Assembly: GCA_031969915.1 (NCBI GenBank)
Contig: DALYJJ010000026.1
Location: 1-53,526 of the forward strand
Length of the DNA stretch: 53,526 nt
Direction of reading: 5' to 3'
Origin: DALYJJ01 sp031969915
Lineage (GTDB): Bacteria > Acidobacteriota > Terriglobia > Bryobacterales > Bryobacteraceae
This document shows positions 15,391 to 24,012 of the stretch, one piece after another (the stretch's first letter is position 1; each line of letters opens with the position of its first letter). A model generated the notes under the pieces. That model searched no databases and was not told where the DNA came from. It was given only the letters and a program-made list of their open reading frames with translations. The translations under genes and the position numbers were made by a program.

Positions 15391-16100
15391 ACGTTGCGAA
15401 GATGATCGATCACTCGCTGCTCAACCCGACGTTGACGGTCGAGGACCTGGAGCGGGGTTGCCGGCTGGCGCTCGATTACGATGCCGCTAGCGTGTGCATC
15501 ATGCCGTACTACCTGGCTCGCTGCGCCGCGCTGCTGGCGGGGAGCAGCGTGATGCCGAGCACCACGATCGGGTTCCCGCATGGCGGCCACACGACGGCGA
15601 TCAAGGTGGCCGAGGCGAAGCAAGCCCTGACCGACGGCGGCAAAGAACTCGACATGGTGGTGAACATCAGCAAGGTTCTGAGCGGCGATTGGGCGTATGT
15701 GCGGGAGGATCTGCGCGCGGTGATCGAGACCACGCACGGCGGCGGCGCGAAGGTCAAGGTGATCTTCGAGAACTGCTACCTGACGGACGAGCAGAAGATC
15801 CGCCTGTGCGAGATTTCGAGCGAACTGGGCGCCGATTGGGTGAAGACCTCCACCGGCTACGGCACGGGAGGCGCAACGCACGCCGATCTCTCGCTGATGC
15901 GCAAGCACTCCGCCCCGAATGTCCAGGTGAAGGCCGCGGGCGGCGTGCGCGACCTGGATGCCCTGTTGGCCGTGCGCGCGCTCGGCGTCACGCGCTGCGG
16001 CGCGACGCGCACCGCATCCATGATGGACGAGGCCCGGCGCAGGCTGGGACTGGAGCCGATTATTTCTTCGGCTGTTGAGCCGGCGGCGGCTGGCTACTGA
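15369..16100 (+). CDS. deoC: Deoxyribose-phosphate aldolase (DeoC family)
   Basis: This is a 243-residue class I aldolase. The Schiff-base lysine is Lys159 in WVKTSTGY, the second lysine Lys188 is in VQVKAAGGVRD and Asp95 lies in ELDMVVN, the DERA catalytic set. It normally splits 2-deoxyribose-5-phosphate into acetaldehyde and glyceraldehyde-3-phosphate. GTG 15369 is used as the start; it lies inside the ROK kinase end (22-bp overlap). A deoxynucleoside enzyme in a hexose operon is unusual, so it may serve another aldol reaction here. Its 3' end overlaps the convergent membrane-fusion-protein gene by 41 bp. Confidence 0.9.
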   Translation: MVGYSYLDVAKMIDHSLLNPTLTVEDLERGCRLALDYDAASVCIMPYYLARCAALLAGSSVMPSTTIGFPHGGHTTAIKVAEAKQALTDGGKELDMVVNISKVLSGDWAYVREDLRAVIETTHGGGAKVKVIFENCYLTDEQKIRLCEISSELGADWVKTSTGYGTGGATHADLSLMRKHSAPNVQVKAAGGVRDLDALLAVRALGVTRCGATRTASMMDEARRRLGLEPIISSAVEPAAAGY

Positions 16101-17154
16101 CGCGCGTTCCCGCGCGCACCTCGTCGGTGCCGCGCTTGAGGATCTCATCGCCCGCGGCCAGCGCGCCCAGAACCTGTACTTTGTCTCCCGCCGGACCGGC
16201 GCGCCGCACATCCACCCACTCGGCGGCGCCGTTGCGAATGCGCACGACGAAACTGCGCTCCGTGTTGGTGGCGATGGCGGTGGGCGGCACGAGCAGCGCC
16301 GCGCCTTCGCTTCGCGCGGGCCAGGCCACTTCCGGATACATGCCCGGCGCGAGTTGTCCAGCGGCGTTGTCCACGTCCGCTTCCACCGGGAGCGTACGCG
16401 TCCTGGCGTCGAGCGAGCGCGGGTTGCGGGTCACGATGCCGCTGAACTGCCGTTCCTTGTAGGCGGGCACGGTGAACGCGATGCGCAGGCCGGGCGTGAC
16501 GTTGCCCGCGGCCGGCTCCGGTACCGCGACCACCAGCCGGAGCCGTTGGGTCTGTTCGATCTTCACGAGCGGTTCCGCTTGCGGACCGGCGAGCGCTCCG
16601 GGATGCAGATAGCGTTCCGTCACCACGCCGTCGAAGGGAGCGGTGACGCGCAGGTACGACGCGAGTTCGCGGAAGGCGGACACTGACGCCTGCGCCGCGC
16701 GGGTGGAACTCTCGGCCGCTCTCACGGCCGCCAAGGCGCCCTCGCCTGCCTGCTCGGCGAGCACGACTTCATGCGCCGCGACCGCGCCCGGGGTCCTGGC
16801 GGCTTCTCTGAGGCGGGCGAGCGTGCTCTCCGCCGCCCGGCGCCGCGACTCGGCCTCCGCGCGCAGCGATTCCGCGGACGCCGCCTTCGCTTCCGCCTCG
16901 GCGATTTGCGCCGCCATCTCCGGCGCGCTGAGCACGGCGATCAACTGTCCTTTGCGAACGGTACTGCCGCGGTCGACCTCGATCCTCTCGACGAAGCCAG
17001 CCACGCGCGCGCGGAGTTCCACCGACTGGTAGGGGAGCAACTCGCCCGGCAGCCGCACTCCACGCGTCAGCTCGCGCGCTTCGACGCGCACCGTTTCCAG
17101 GCTCTGCGCCCCGAGCGAAACAGCGGCCAGGGCCGCCAGACTAACGAGCTTCAT
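16060..17154 (-). CDS. RND efflux membrane fusion protein (HlyD/AcrA family)
   Basis: This is a 364-residue periplasmic adaptor. Met1-Ser18 (MKLVSLAALAAVSLGAQS) is a signal peptide. The lipoyl halves (ELRARVAGFVERIEVDRG, then RVTAPFDGVVTERYLHPG) flank a long Ala/Glu-rich alpha-hairpin (about residues 75-150), followed by beta-barrel and membrane-proximal domains. ATG 17154 is chosen because the signal peptide starts there; it overlaps the RND gene end by 14 bp. It links the inner-membrane pump with the TolC-like channel encoded upstream. No regulator or resistance marker indicates the substrate. Confidence 0.9.
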   Translation of the reverse strand: MKLVSLAALAAVSLGAQSLETVRVEARELTRGVRLPGELLPYQSVELRARVAGFVERIEVDRGSTVRKGQLIAVLSAPEMAAQIAEAEAKAASAESLRAEAESRRRAAESTLARLREAARTPGAVAAHEVVLAEQAGEGALAAVRAAESSTRAAQASVSAFRELASYLRVTAPFDGVVTERYLHPGALAGPQAEPLVKIEQTQRLRLVVAVPEPAAGNVTPGLRIAFTVPAYKERQFSGIVTRNPRSLDARTRTLPVEADVDNAAGQLAPGMYPEVAWPARSEGAALLVPPTAIATNTERSFVVRIRNGAAEWVDVRRAGPAGDKVQVLGALAAGDEILKRGTDEVRAGTRVSSQPPPAQQPKK

Positions 17155-20100
17155 ACCATCGACTCTCCGGGTCGTCGGGATCGAGCGACGGCGAGACGGG
17201 CGCGCGCCGCCGCGCGCCGCCATACACGGCGGGCAGCACGGTGAGGGTCGCGAACGTCGCCAACAGCAAACCGCCGATCACGGCGCGGCCCAGCGGCGCG
17301 GTCTGCTCACCGCTCTCGCCGAGCCCCAAGGCCATGGGCAGCATGCCGAGGGTCATCGCGGAGGCGGTCATGAGCACGGCACGCAGCCGGCCGCACGCTC
17401 CTTCGGCCGCATCGCCGCCCGCCCGTTCGCTGAACGAAACCACGAGAATCGCGTTGGCAACGGCGATGCCCGTGGCCATGATCGCGCCCATGAACGACTG
17501 GACGTTGAGCGTCGTGCCGGTGAGCGTCAAGGTCAGCGCGACGCCGGCCAGCACCGCGGGCACGGTGGACAACACAACGAACGCGAGGCGGAAACTCTGA
17601 AAGCTGGCGGCCAGCAAGAGGAAGATGGCGGCGACGGCCAGCAGCAGGCCCAGGCGCAGCCCTTCCATCGTTTGTTCGAGCGGCGGCGCCTGGCCGCGCA
17701 GATGCACGGCCACGCCGCGCGGCGCCTCGCCCGCGCGGCGGATGGCCTCGCGCACCTCGGGAACCACTTGCCCCAAAGGCTTTCCTTCGATGTTCGCGGT
17801 GAGGCTGATGACGCGCTGCATGTTGTAGCGATCCACCTGCCCCATCGCCGTTCCCGTTTTCACTTCCGCGACATCGCCCAGCAGCGGCCTCGACGCGCCG
17901 TTCGCCATCACGGGCAGTTCCCTTACGTCGTCCGCCGACGCGACCTCATGCTGGGGAATCTCCACTTGGATCTGGAAGGCGTTGCCGCTGGCGGGATCGC
18001 GCCAGTAGTTCGGATCAATGAAACGGCTGGACGACGTGCCCGCCACGAGCGACTTCGCCACGCCCGCCATGGTCAGTCCATATTGACCGGCGCGGTCGCG
18101 ATCGACGGAGACTTCGAGCGTCGGGTAGTCCATGGGCTGGGCGTAGGCGAGGTCGCGCAGGGAACCGACCTTCGCCAGTTCCTCGCGGACCTTCGCGGCG
18201 TGCGCGCGATTCGCCACCAGGTTCGGCCCTTGCACGGCGACCTCGATCGGAGCGGGCGCGCCGAACGACATCACCTGTCCGACAATGTCGCCTGCTTCGA
18301 ATGTCGCGGTCACGCCGGGCAGGTCGCGCCGCAGCCGGGCGCGGAGGCGCTCTTCGAAGCCCCGCTCCGGCGCGCGCTCGAGCGAAAAGCGCAGCACCGC
18401 CTCGTGCGGTCCGCTCGTCCAGAGGTAGATGGTGTTCACCGGATAACTGGCCGGCTGCACACCGATGAAGCCTGTGCTGATGCGCAGGTTTCCTTCGCCG
18501 GACTCTGCGCGGATCGAGTCCAGCGCGCGCAAGGCCACCAGTTCCGTGCGCTCGATGCGCGTGCCCGTGGCCGCGCGCAGGCGCACCTGATAGAGTCGCG
18601 CGTCCGTCCTCGGGAAGATCTCCGTGCCGATGCGGGGGACCAGGAACCAGAGCAGCGCCGCGCTCCCCAGCGCATAGGCCGGCAGCACCAGCCAGCGGCC
18701 GCGCAGCACGGCTGTGAGATAGGCGCGGTACCAGCGCTGCCAGCGGCCCGGCGGGCTTTCGTGTCCCGGCTTGAGAATCCGCACGGATAGCACGGGCACG
18801 AGCGTGCTGGATAGCACGTACGACGAAACCATCGCGAACCCGACTGCGAGCGACAAGGGCACGAACAACTGGCGTCCCGCGCCTACCATGAAGAACGAGG
18901 GAACGAACACGGCGAGAATCGAGGCCATGGATAGCAAGCGCGCGGCCGCCGTTTTCGAACAGGCTTCCACCACCGCGCGCGCCGTGGGCAGGCCGCGCGA
19001 GAGATGCGAGTGGATGTTTTCGATTTCCACTGTCGCTTCGTCCACCAGCACGCCGACGGCGAGCGCGAGGCCCCCCAGGGTCATGATGTTGATGGTCTGC
19101 CCCGCCGCCCAGAGCCACACCACGGCGGCGAGCAGGGAAGCGGGAATGGTTGCGATGACGATGGTCGCGCTTCGCCAGTCGCGCAGGAACAGGAGCACCG
19201 CGAGACCCGTGAGCACAGCGCCGAGCAGCCCTTCGGTGATCAGCCCGCGAATCGCGTTCACGACGTAACCGGACTGGTCGAACTCCAGCCGGATCTCGAC
19301 GTCCTCGGGAACCGCCGCGCGCATGGCGGGCAGCGCTTCCTTCACGCGCTGCAAGACGGCGAGCGTGGATGCATCCGCGCGCTTGGTGACCGGGATGTAG
19401 ACCGTGCGCCGGCCGTTGACGTGAGCATAGCCGGTGACGATGTCGGTGCCGTTCTCAATGACCCCGATGTCCCGCAGGTAGACGGCGGGAACCGCGCCCG
19501 GGCGTACGGGCGCGTCCATCAGTTCGTTGAGGTTGCCTCCGAGCGTGGCGTTTGTGGTGGCGATGCGGGTGACATCGCCGGTACGCACGTTCCCCGAAGG
19601 CATCACCGCCGAAGCGCGATTCACCGCCGCGATCGCTTCATCCGGGGAGATACGGTACGAGCGCAGCCGCTCCGGGTCGAGCCGCACGACGATGGTGCGC
19701 TGGTTCCCGCCGAAGGGTGGCGGGGCGGAGACGCCTGGGAGCGTGGCGAAGAGCGGCCGCACGCGGTTCAGCGCGAAGTCCTGCATCTCACCGGGCGTGC
19801 GGATCGGGCTGGAGAACGTCAGTTGGCCGACGGGGACGGAACCGGCGTCGAAGCGAACCACGAAGGGCGGCACCGCGCCCGGCGGCATGAAGGCGCGCGA
19901 ACGGTTCACGTTGGCCACCACCTGCGCCATGGCTTGCGCCATGTCGGTGCCCGGATAGAACACGAGCTTCATCAGCGATGCGCCCTGGATGCTCTTCGAT
20001 TCGACGTGCTCGATGCCCGTCACGTAGAGGAAGTGATACTCGTAGTAGTAAGTGAGGAAGCCTTCCATCTGGGCCGGATCCATGCCGCCGTACGGCTGCG

Positions 20101-20242
20101 CGACGTAGATCGCGGGCGCGCCGAGGTCCGGAAAGATGTCCACGGGCATGCGCTTCACGGCGAGGCCCGCGCACAGCGCCACGGCCAACAGTGCGACGAA
20201 TACCGTCACCGGCCGTCGTAGCGCACCGCGTACCAGCCACAT
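17141..20242 (-). CDS. RND-family efflux pump, inner-membrane subunit
   Basis: The protein has 1033 residues, the normal size for RND transporters, with the expected TM1 (FVALLAVALCAGLAV), a large periplasmic loop starting with DIFPDLGAPAI, and two six-helix groups. The TM4 proton-relay region reads GVLVDEATVEIEN, where multidrug (HAE1) pumps have two adjacent Asp residues, so the second acidic residue is Glu. It is preceded by the TolC-like gene (3-bp gap) and followed by the adaptor gene (14-bp overlap), giving a complete tripartite set. Substrates could be drugs, lipids or metals; HME metal pumps have a different TM4 motif. Confidence 0.92.
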   Translation of the reverse strand: MWLVRGALRRPVTVFVALLAVALCAGLAVKRMPVDIFPDLGAPAIYVAQPYGGMDPAQMEGFLTYYYEYHFLYVTGIEHVESKSIQGASLMKLVFYPGTDMAQAMAQVVANVNRSRAFMPPGAVPPFVVRFDAGSVPVGQLTFSSPIRTPGEMQDFALNRVRPLFATLPGVSAPPPFGGNQRTIVVRLDPERLRSYRISPDEAIAAVNRASAVMPSGNVRTGDVTRIATTNATLGGNLNELMDAPVRPGAVPAVYLRDIGVIENGTDIVTGYAHVNGRRTVYIPVTKRADASTLAVLQRVKEALPAMRAAVPEDVEIRLEFDQSGYVVNAIRGLITEGLLGAVLTGLAVLLFLRDWRSATIVIATIPASLLAAVVWLWAAGQTINIMTLGGLALAVGVLVDEATVEIENIHSHLSRGLPTARAVVEACSKTAAARLLSMASILAVFVPSFFMVGAGRQLFVPLSLAVGFAMVSSYVLSSTLVPVLSVRILKPGHESPPGRWQRWYRAYLTAVLRGRWLVLPAYALGSAALLWFLVPRIGTEIFPRTDARLYQVRLRAATGTRIERTELVALRALDSIRAESGEGNLRISTGFIGVQPASYPVNTIYLWTSGPHEAVLRFSLERAPERGFEERLRARLRRDLPGVTATFEAGDIVGQVMSFGAPAPIEVAVQGPNLVANRAHAAKVREELAKVGSLRDLAYAQPMDYPTLEVSVDRDRAGQYGLTMAGVAKSLVAGTSSSRFIDPNYWRDPASGNAFQIQVEIPQHEVASADDVRELPVMANGASRPLLGDVAEVKTGTAMGQVDRYNMQRVISLTANIEGKPLGQVVPEVREAIRRAGEAPRGVAVHLRGQAPPLEQTMEGLRLGLLLAVAAIFLLLAASFQSFRLAFVVLSTVPAVLAGVALTLTLTGTTLNVQSFMGAIMATGIAVANAILVVSFSERAGGDAAEGACGRLRAVLMTASAMTLGMLPMALGLGESGEQTAPLGRAVIGGLLLATFATLTVLPAVYGGARRRAPVSPSLDPDDPESRWYEAR

Positions 20243-20245
20243 CGC

Positions 20246-21607
20246 TCAGCGGCTCCCTTCCGAGATGACGGGGCGCAGATCGCCTTCGGCCGTGGCCACC
20301 GCCAGGCGGGCACGCCACACCGCGAGCCGCGCGAGGCGCTCGTCGATCTCCGCCTGCGTCAACAGGCGCTGGGCTTCCGCCACCTCGATCAGCGTGCTCA
20401 ATCCCGACTGGTAGCGGGCCGCGGCTTGGGACTCCGCCGCGCGCGCGGCCTCCAAAACGCGCGGCATGTTGCGCGCCACCGCGACGGCCCCGTCGAGCGC
20501 CGCGCCGGCCCGCTCCCGGCGAGCTTTCAGATTGCGCATCAGCTCTTCGTACCGCGCCGTCTCGGCCCGTTCGCGTTGCGATTCCGCTTCCCGCCGGGCC
20601 TTGATCGCGGGCAGATCGAAGAGCGGGAACGTGACCGTGAGGCCGGCGCCGTAGTTGTAGATGTTGGGCCCGAGGCCGCTCGCCGCGCCGCGCGTCGTGC
20701 CGTCCGGATTCGCGCCGGTGCCGCGCGCATAGCTGGAGCCCTGCGCGGTGACCTTCGGATAGAAAGCCAACTCGGACACCTTGCGCCGCGCGCGCGCTTC
20801 GTCCACGGCCGCGTTCTGCTCGCGGGCCGCCGGATGGGCTGCCGGCGCCCCGGTCCCCGCCGTCGCCTCCGTGGGCATCGTCAAGAGCGAACCCGGCGCC
20901 AGCGCGGCGTCGGGATGGCCGGTGAGTTCCGCTAACGTGACGCGCGCTACGCGCAGCGCCTGCTTCGACTGGATGACCTGTGTTTCAACCAATGCCAACT
21001 CCGCCCGCGCCCGAGCGGCATCGGCGCCGGGCCGTAAACCAGCCTGCACCAGCGCGTCCACCTGCTGGGCGAGGACGCGCGCGCGGGCGACGGCGGCTTC
21101 CGCGCCCAACACGGTCTGCTCCGCCGCGAGCACGGTGAGAAAGGCGTCCGCGGTCATGGTGGCGATGTCGAAGCGCACGCGCTCCACAGCCAGCTCCGCG
21201 CGCGTCCGCGCCAGTTCGGCGGCCTCCACGTTTGCCTTGCGATACCCGAAATCAAAAGGCTCCCAGGACACCGTGAGGCCGGTGGCCGTTCCCCAGACGC
21301 CGCCCAGGTCGTTCTCCGGCTTCGGCGGACCAGAGATCGAAGGCATGGGCAGTCCGGGAAGAACCATGCCGAAGATGTTGTTGCGTGTCGCGCGATTGAC
21401 CTGGCCGAAGAGGTCCGCTTTGGGCAGATAAGCGGTGCGGGCAAGGTTGATGCCCGCGGCCGCTTCGGCCAGGCGGGCTTCGGAAACGCGAATGGAAGGA
21501 TAGCCGGCCTGGGCTTGCGTCACGGCCTGCTCCAAGTTCAACTCCGCGAGCGTTACTTGCGCGTGCGCCGCGAATGCCGACGCGATCAGCAGCAGGAGCC
21601 TACTCAC
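20246..21607 (-). CDS. TolC-like outer-membrane efflux protein
   Basis: The protein has 453 residues and a signal peptide (MSRLLLLIASAFAAHAQ). Two repeats of Ala-rich long helices are typical of outer-membrane factor proteins, and LNLEQAVTQAQAGYPSIRVSEARLAEA-type sequence starts the first repeat. The C-terminal repeat contains RYQSGLSTLIEVAEAQRLL, a strongly conserved OMF segment. It supplies the outer-membrane duct for the RND pump encoded 3 bp downstream. The start overlaps the end of lpxA by 8 bp, tying the efflux operon to lipid A synthesis. Confidence 0.9.
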   Translation of the reverse strand: MSRLLLLIASAFAAHAQVTLAELNLEQAVTQAQAGYPSIRVSEARLAEAAAGINLARTAYLPKADLFGQVNRATRNNIFGMVLPGLPMPSISGPPKPENDLGGVWGTATGLTVSWEPFDFGYRKANVEAAELARTRAELAVERVRFDIATMTADAFLTVLAAEQTVLGAEAAVARARVLAQQVDALVQAGLRPGADAARARAELALVETQVIQSKQALRVARVTLAELTGHPDAALAPGSLLTMPTEATAGTGAPAAHPAAREQNAAVDEARARRKVSELAFYPKVTAQGSSYARGTGANPDGTTRGAASGLGPNIYNYGAGLTVTFPLFDLPAIKARREAESQRERAETARYEELMRNLKARRERAGAALDGAVAVARNMPRVLEAARAAESQAAARYQSGLSTLIEVAEAQRLLTQAEIDERLARLAVWRARLAVATAEGDLRPVISEGSR

Positions 21608-22391
21608 GGCAGATCCCGCGCTTGCTCGATCTGACGAACGACGCCAGGTGGAGTGCCTCGGGCGTGCCGACCTCGGTTTCGATGCGCTGCAAAGCGTCTT
21701 CGAGTTTGAGTCCGCTTCGAAACAGGAGCTTGTACGCGCGTTTCAACGCCCCCACCTGCTCGACGCCGAACCCCGCGCGCCGCAAGCCCACCAGGTTCAG
21801 CCCGCGCGGCTGGACGTCGAACTCGGTGTAGAGAAAGAACGGCGGCACGTCCATGTTCACGCGCGTGTTGCCGCCGATCATCGCCAATCGGCCGATCTTC
21901 GAGTACTGGTGAACCACCACGCCGCCGGAGAGGAACGCCTGGTCCTCGACCTCGGCGTAGCCTGCCACGAGGGCGCAACTTGCAATCACGGTGTTGCTCC
22001 CGATCCTGCAGTTATGCGCGATGTGGCCGGAGGTCATGATGTAGTTGTTGTCGCCGACCTCGGTGACGGTTTCCGCCTGTGTGCCGCGCGAAATCGTATA
22101 GTGTTCGCGGATCTTGTTGCCGTTGCCGATCTTCAGATAGCTGCGCGTGCTGCGCGAAAACATCTTGTCCAGCGGATCCGTGCCGAGCACCGTTCCCGCC
22201 GAGATCTCATTGGCATCGCCCATGGTGGTCCAGCGTTTGACGAACACATAGGGCTCGAGCAGACAGCCGGGGCCGATCACGACGTCCTGTTCGATGACGC
22301 AGTACTCGCCGATCACGCACTGGGGTCCGATCACCGCTTCCGGGTGCACGCGCGCCGTGGGCGCCACCACGGCGGACGGGTCGATGGCCAT
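21600..22391 (-). CDS. lpxA: Acyl-ACP--UDP-N-acetylglucosamine O-acyltransferase
   Basis: This 263-residue protein catalyses the first step of lipid A synthesis, transfer of a 3-hydroxyacyl chain from ACP to UDP-GlcNAc. Left-handed beta-helix hexapeptide repeats run from about residue 5 to 190 (VVAPTARVHPEAVIG, VVIGPGCLLEPYV). The catalytic His is in SGHIAHNCRIG, and VGLRRAGFG marks the start of the C-terminal helical domain. The ATG at 22391 has no Shine-Dalgarno sequence and is only 20 bp from the divergent lpxD start. It leads the efflux operon, which is an uncommon arrangement since lpxA usually sits with fabZ and lpxB. Confidence 0.95.
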   Translation of the reverse strand: MAIDPSAVVAPTARVHPEAVIGPQCVIGEYCVIEQDVVIGPGCLLEPYVFVKRWTTMGDANEISAGTVLGTDPLDKMFSRSTRSYLKIGNGNKIREHYTISRGTQAETVTEVGDNNYIMTSGHIAHNCRIGSNTVIASCALVAGYAEVEDQAFLSGGVVVHQYSKIGRLAMIGGNTRVNMDVPPFFLYTEFDVQPRGLNLVGLRRAGFGVEQVGALKRAYKLLFRSGLKLEDALQRIETEVGTPEALHLASFVRSSKRGICRE

Positions 22392-22397
22392 AAGCTT

Positions 22398-22406
22398 GTA
22401 TCATAC
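22398..22406. promoter_or_regulatory. Symmetric -10 element shared by lpxA and lpxD
   Basis: The 20-bp gap between the two start codons contains the palindrome GTATCATAC. Read rightward it gives -10 TATCAT (22399-22404), 7 nt before the lpxD GTG. Read leftward it gives TATGAT (complement of 22400-22405), 8 nt before the lpxA ATG. Predicted start points (about 22411 and 22393) fall at or within 2 nt of each start codon. No convincing -35 hexamers were seen. Confidence 0.45.
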
Positions 22407-22411
22407 GAAAC

Positions 22412-23434
22412 GTGCGCGTGCGCGAACTCGCCGATTGGCTCGGCGCTACCTACGAAGGGGACGGTGAGCGGGAAGTCACCGCGGCCGCACCGCTCGAAAC
22501 AGCGGGCGCTGAGGAGTTAAGTTTCGTTTCCGGCCGCAAGGCCCTGGCCGCCGCTTCGGCCTCGGCCGCGGGCTGTCTGATCGTGCCGCCCAGTTATGTG
22601 AGCGACGGTCGCACGCTGATTCGCGCCGCCGAGCCGCGCACGGCCTTTGCGCGCGCGGTCAGCCGCCTTCATCCGAGGCCGGCACCGGAACCGGGAGTGC
22701 ATCCTTCAGCGGTGATCTCGCCCGCGGCGATCCTCGGGTTCGGCTGCTCGGTGGGCCCGCAGGTGTCGATCGGCGAAGGCACCCGTCTGGGGGCAGGTTG
22801 CGTGATCGAGGCGGGGTGCGTGATCGGCGCCCGGGTGACGTTGGGGGAGCGCTGCCGGCTGGCGGCCAACGTGACCGTGTACGACGACGTCGACATCGGA
22901 GATCGCACCATTCTCCACTCCGGGAGCGTGATCGGCGCCGATGGCTTCGGCTTCGTGCTGCAGGAGGACCACTACGAGAAGTTCCCGCAGGTGGGCCGCG
23001 TCTCCATCGGCAACGACGTTGAGATCGGCGCGAACTCCTGCGTGGACCGCGCGGCGCTGGGCGTGACCTGGATCGGCGACGGCGCAAAGCTCGACAACAT
23101 GGTGCACGTGGGCCACAATTGCCGCATCGGCCGGCACGTACTGATCGCGGCGCAAACGGGTTTCGCGGGCGGCGTGGTGGTGGAGGATTACGCGGTCATC
23201 GGCGGGCAGGTGGGCATTGGAGACAAGGCGCGCATCGAATCGCGCGCCGTGCTCGGCTCGGGCGCGGGCGTATTGAGTTCGAAGATCGTGCGCGCGGGCC
23301 AGGTATTGTGGGGCACACCGGCGCGCCCGCTCAAGGAACATCTGGAGCAACTGGCGAACCTGGCGCGACTGCCCGATCTGCGCCGCGAGCTGGCGGAGAT
23401 AAAGGAGCGGCTGAAACAACTCGAGCGCTCATGA
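22412..23434 (+). CDS. lpxD: UDP-3-O-acyl-glucosamine N-acyltransferase
   Basis: The protein has 340 residues and adds the N-linked 3-hydroxyacyl chain in lipid A synthesis (third step). The N-terminal uridine-binding domain (about 1-95, with LSFVSGRKAL) is followed by hexapeptide repeats (VHPSAVISPAAILG, VSIGEGTRLGAGCVIEAG). The catalytic His is in HVGHNCRIGRHVLIAAQTG. A C-terminal helix (LKEHLEQLANLARLP) completes the family layout. The start is GTG at 22412 with no Shine-Dalgarno sequence; it probably begins a leaderless message. The stop overlaps the next gene (ATGA). Confidence 0.94.
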   Translation: MRVRELADWLGATYEGDGEREVTAAAPLETAGAEELSFVSGRKALAAASASAAGCLIVPPSYVSDGRTLIRAAEPRTAFARAVSRLHPRPAPEPGVHPSAVISPAAILGFGCSVGPQVSIGEGTRLGAGCVIEAGCVIGARVTLGERCRLAANVTVYDDVDIGDRTILHSGSVIGADGFGFVLQEDHYEKFPQVGRVSIGNDVEIGANSCVDRAALGVTWIGDGAKLDNMVHVGHNCRIGRHVLIAAQTGFAGGVVVEDYAVIGGQVGIGDKARIESRAVLGSGAGVLSSKIVRAGQVLWGTPARPLKEHLEQLANLARLPDLRRELAEIKERLKQLERS

Positions 23435-24012
23435 TACTGGTGATCGGAGGCGCGAGCCGCAAGATCGGCAAGACATCGGTGGGGGCGGGGATCGTGCGCG
23501 AACTCGCTTCGTTCGGATGGGGCGCCGTCAAGATCACGCACCACGCGGAACACGGCGCGTCGCTGGAAGAAGAGCGAGCGCCGGCCGCCAACGACAGCGG
23601 CCGGTACCTGGCGGCGGGCGCGCGTCAATCGTGGGTCCTGCGCTGCACGGACGCCGCGATGGCCGAAGCGAAGCGCATGGTCGAGCCGTTGCTGGCGATG
23701 CAGCCGAATACGATCATCGAATCGAACCGGATCGTCGAGCACATCGAATTCGATCTCTATCTGTTAGTAGTCGATCCAGCTTCGCCGCCGCTCAAGGAGT
23801 CCGCGCGGCGGTTGTTAGACCGCGCGGGCGCATTCGTGCTGGTGAACCGGGCCGAGGCCGGAGAGTGGCTTCCGGCGGAGACGCCGCGCTTTACCGCGGC
23901 TGCGCCAGGATATGCGTCGCCGGATCTGACACGTTTCGTGCGCAGCCGTCTTTGGCCGCCGGGAGAGCGACCACAACCTGCAGGCGCCCCTCATGGATCA
24001 TCTCCACGGTAA
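23431..24012 (+). CDS. MobB-like P-loop NTPase
   Basis: This is a 194-residue protein. The N-terminus VIGGASRKIGKTSVGAGIVREL carries a Walker A-like GxxxxGKT/S, followed by AVKITHHAEHG, which resembles the KHxxH segment of MobB (molybdopterin-guanine dinucleotide synthesis). FDLYLLVVDP may be a Walker B-like strand and LVNRAE a G4-like base-binding segment. It is translationally coupled to lpxD by an ATGA overlap. Whether it acts in molybdenum cofactor or lipid A metabolism is not clear; it lacks the motifs of LpxK. Its 3' end overlaps the opposing histidine kinase gene by 122 bp. Confidence 0.55.
   Translation: MILVIGGASRKIGKTSVGAGIVRELASFGWGAVKITHHAEHGASLEEERAPAANDSGRYLAAGARQSWVLRCTDAAMAEAKRMVEPLLAMQPNTIIESNRIVEHIEFDLYLLVVDPASPPLKESARRLLDRAGAFVLVNRAEAGEWLPAETPRFTAAAPGYASPDLTRFVRSRLWPPGERPQPAGAPHGSSPR

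Noticed and set aside
23431..24012. Tetraacyldisaccharide 4'-kinase (LpxK) for the P-loop gene next to lpxD
   Set aside because: LpxK starts with a VGNxxxGGTGKTP motif and is longer. This protein instead shows GGASRKIGKTS and a KITHH segment, closer to MobB.
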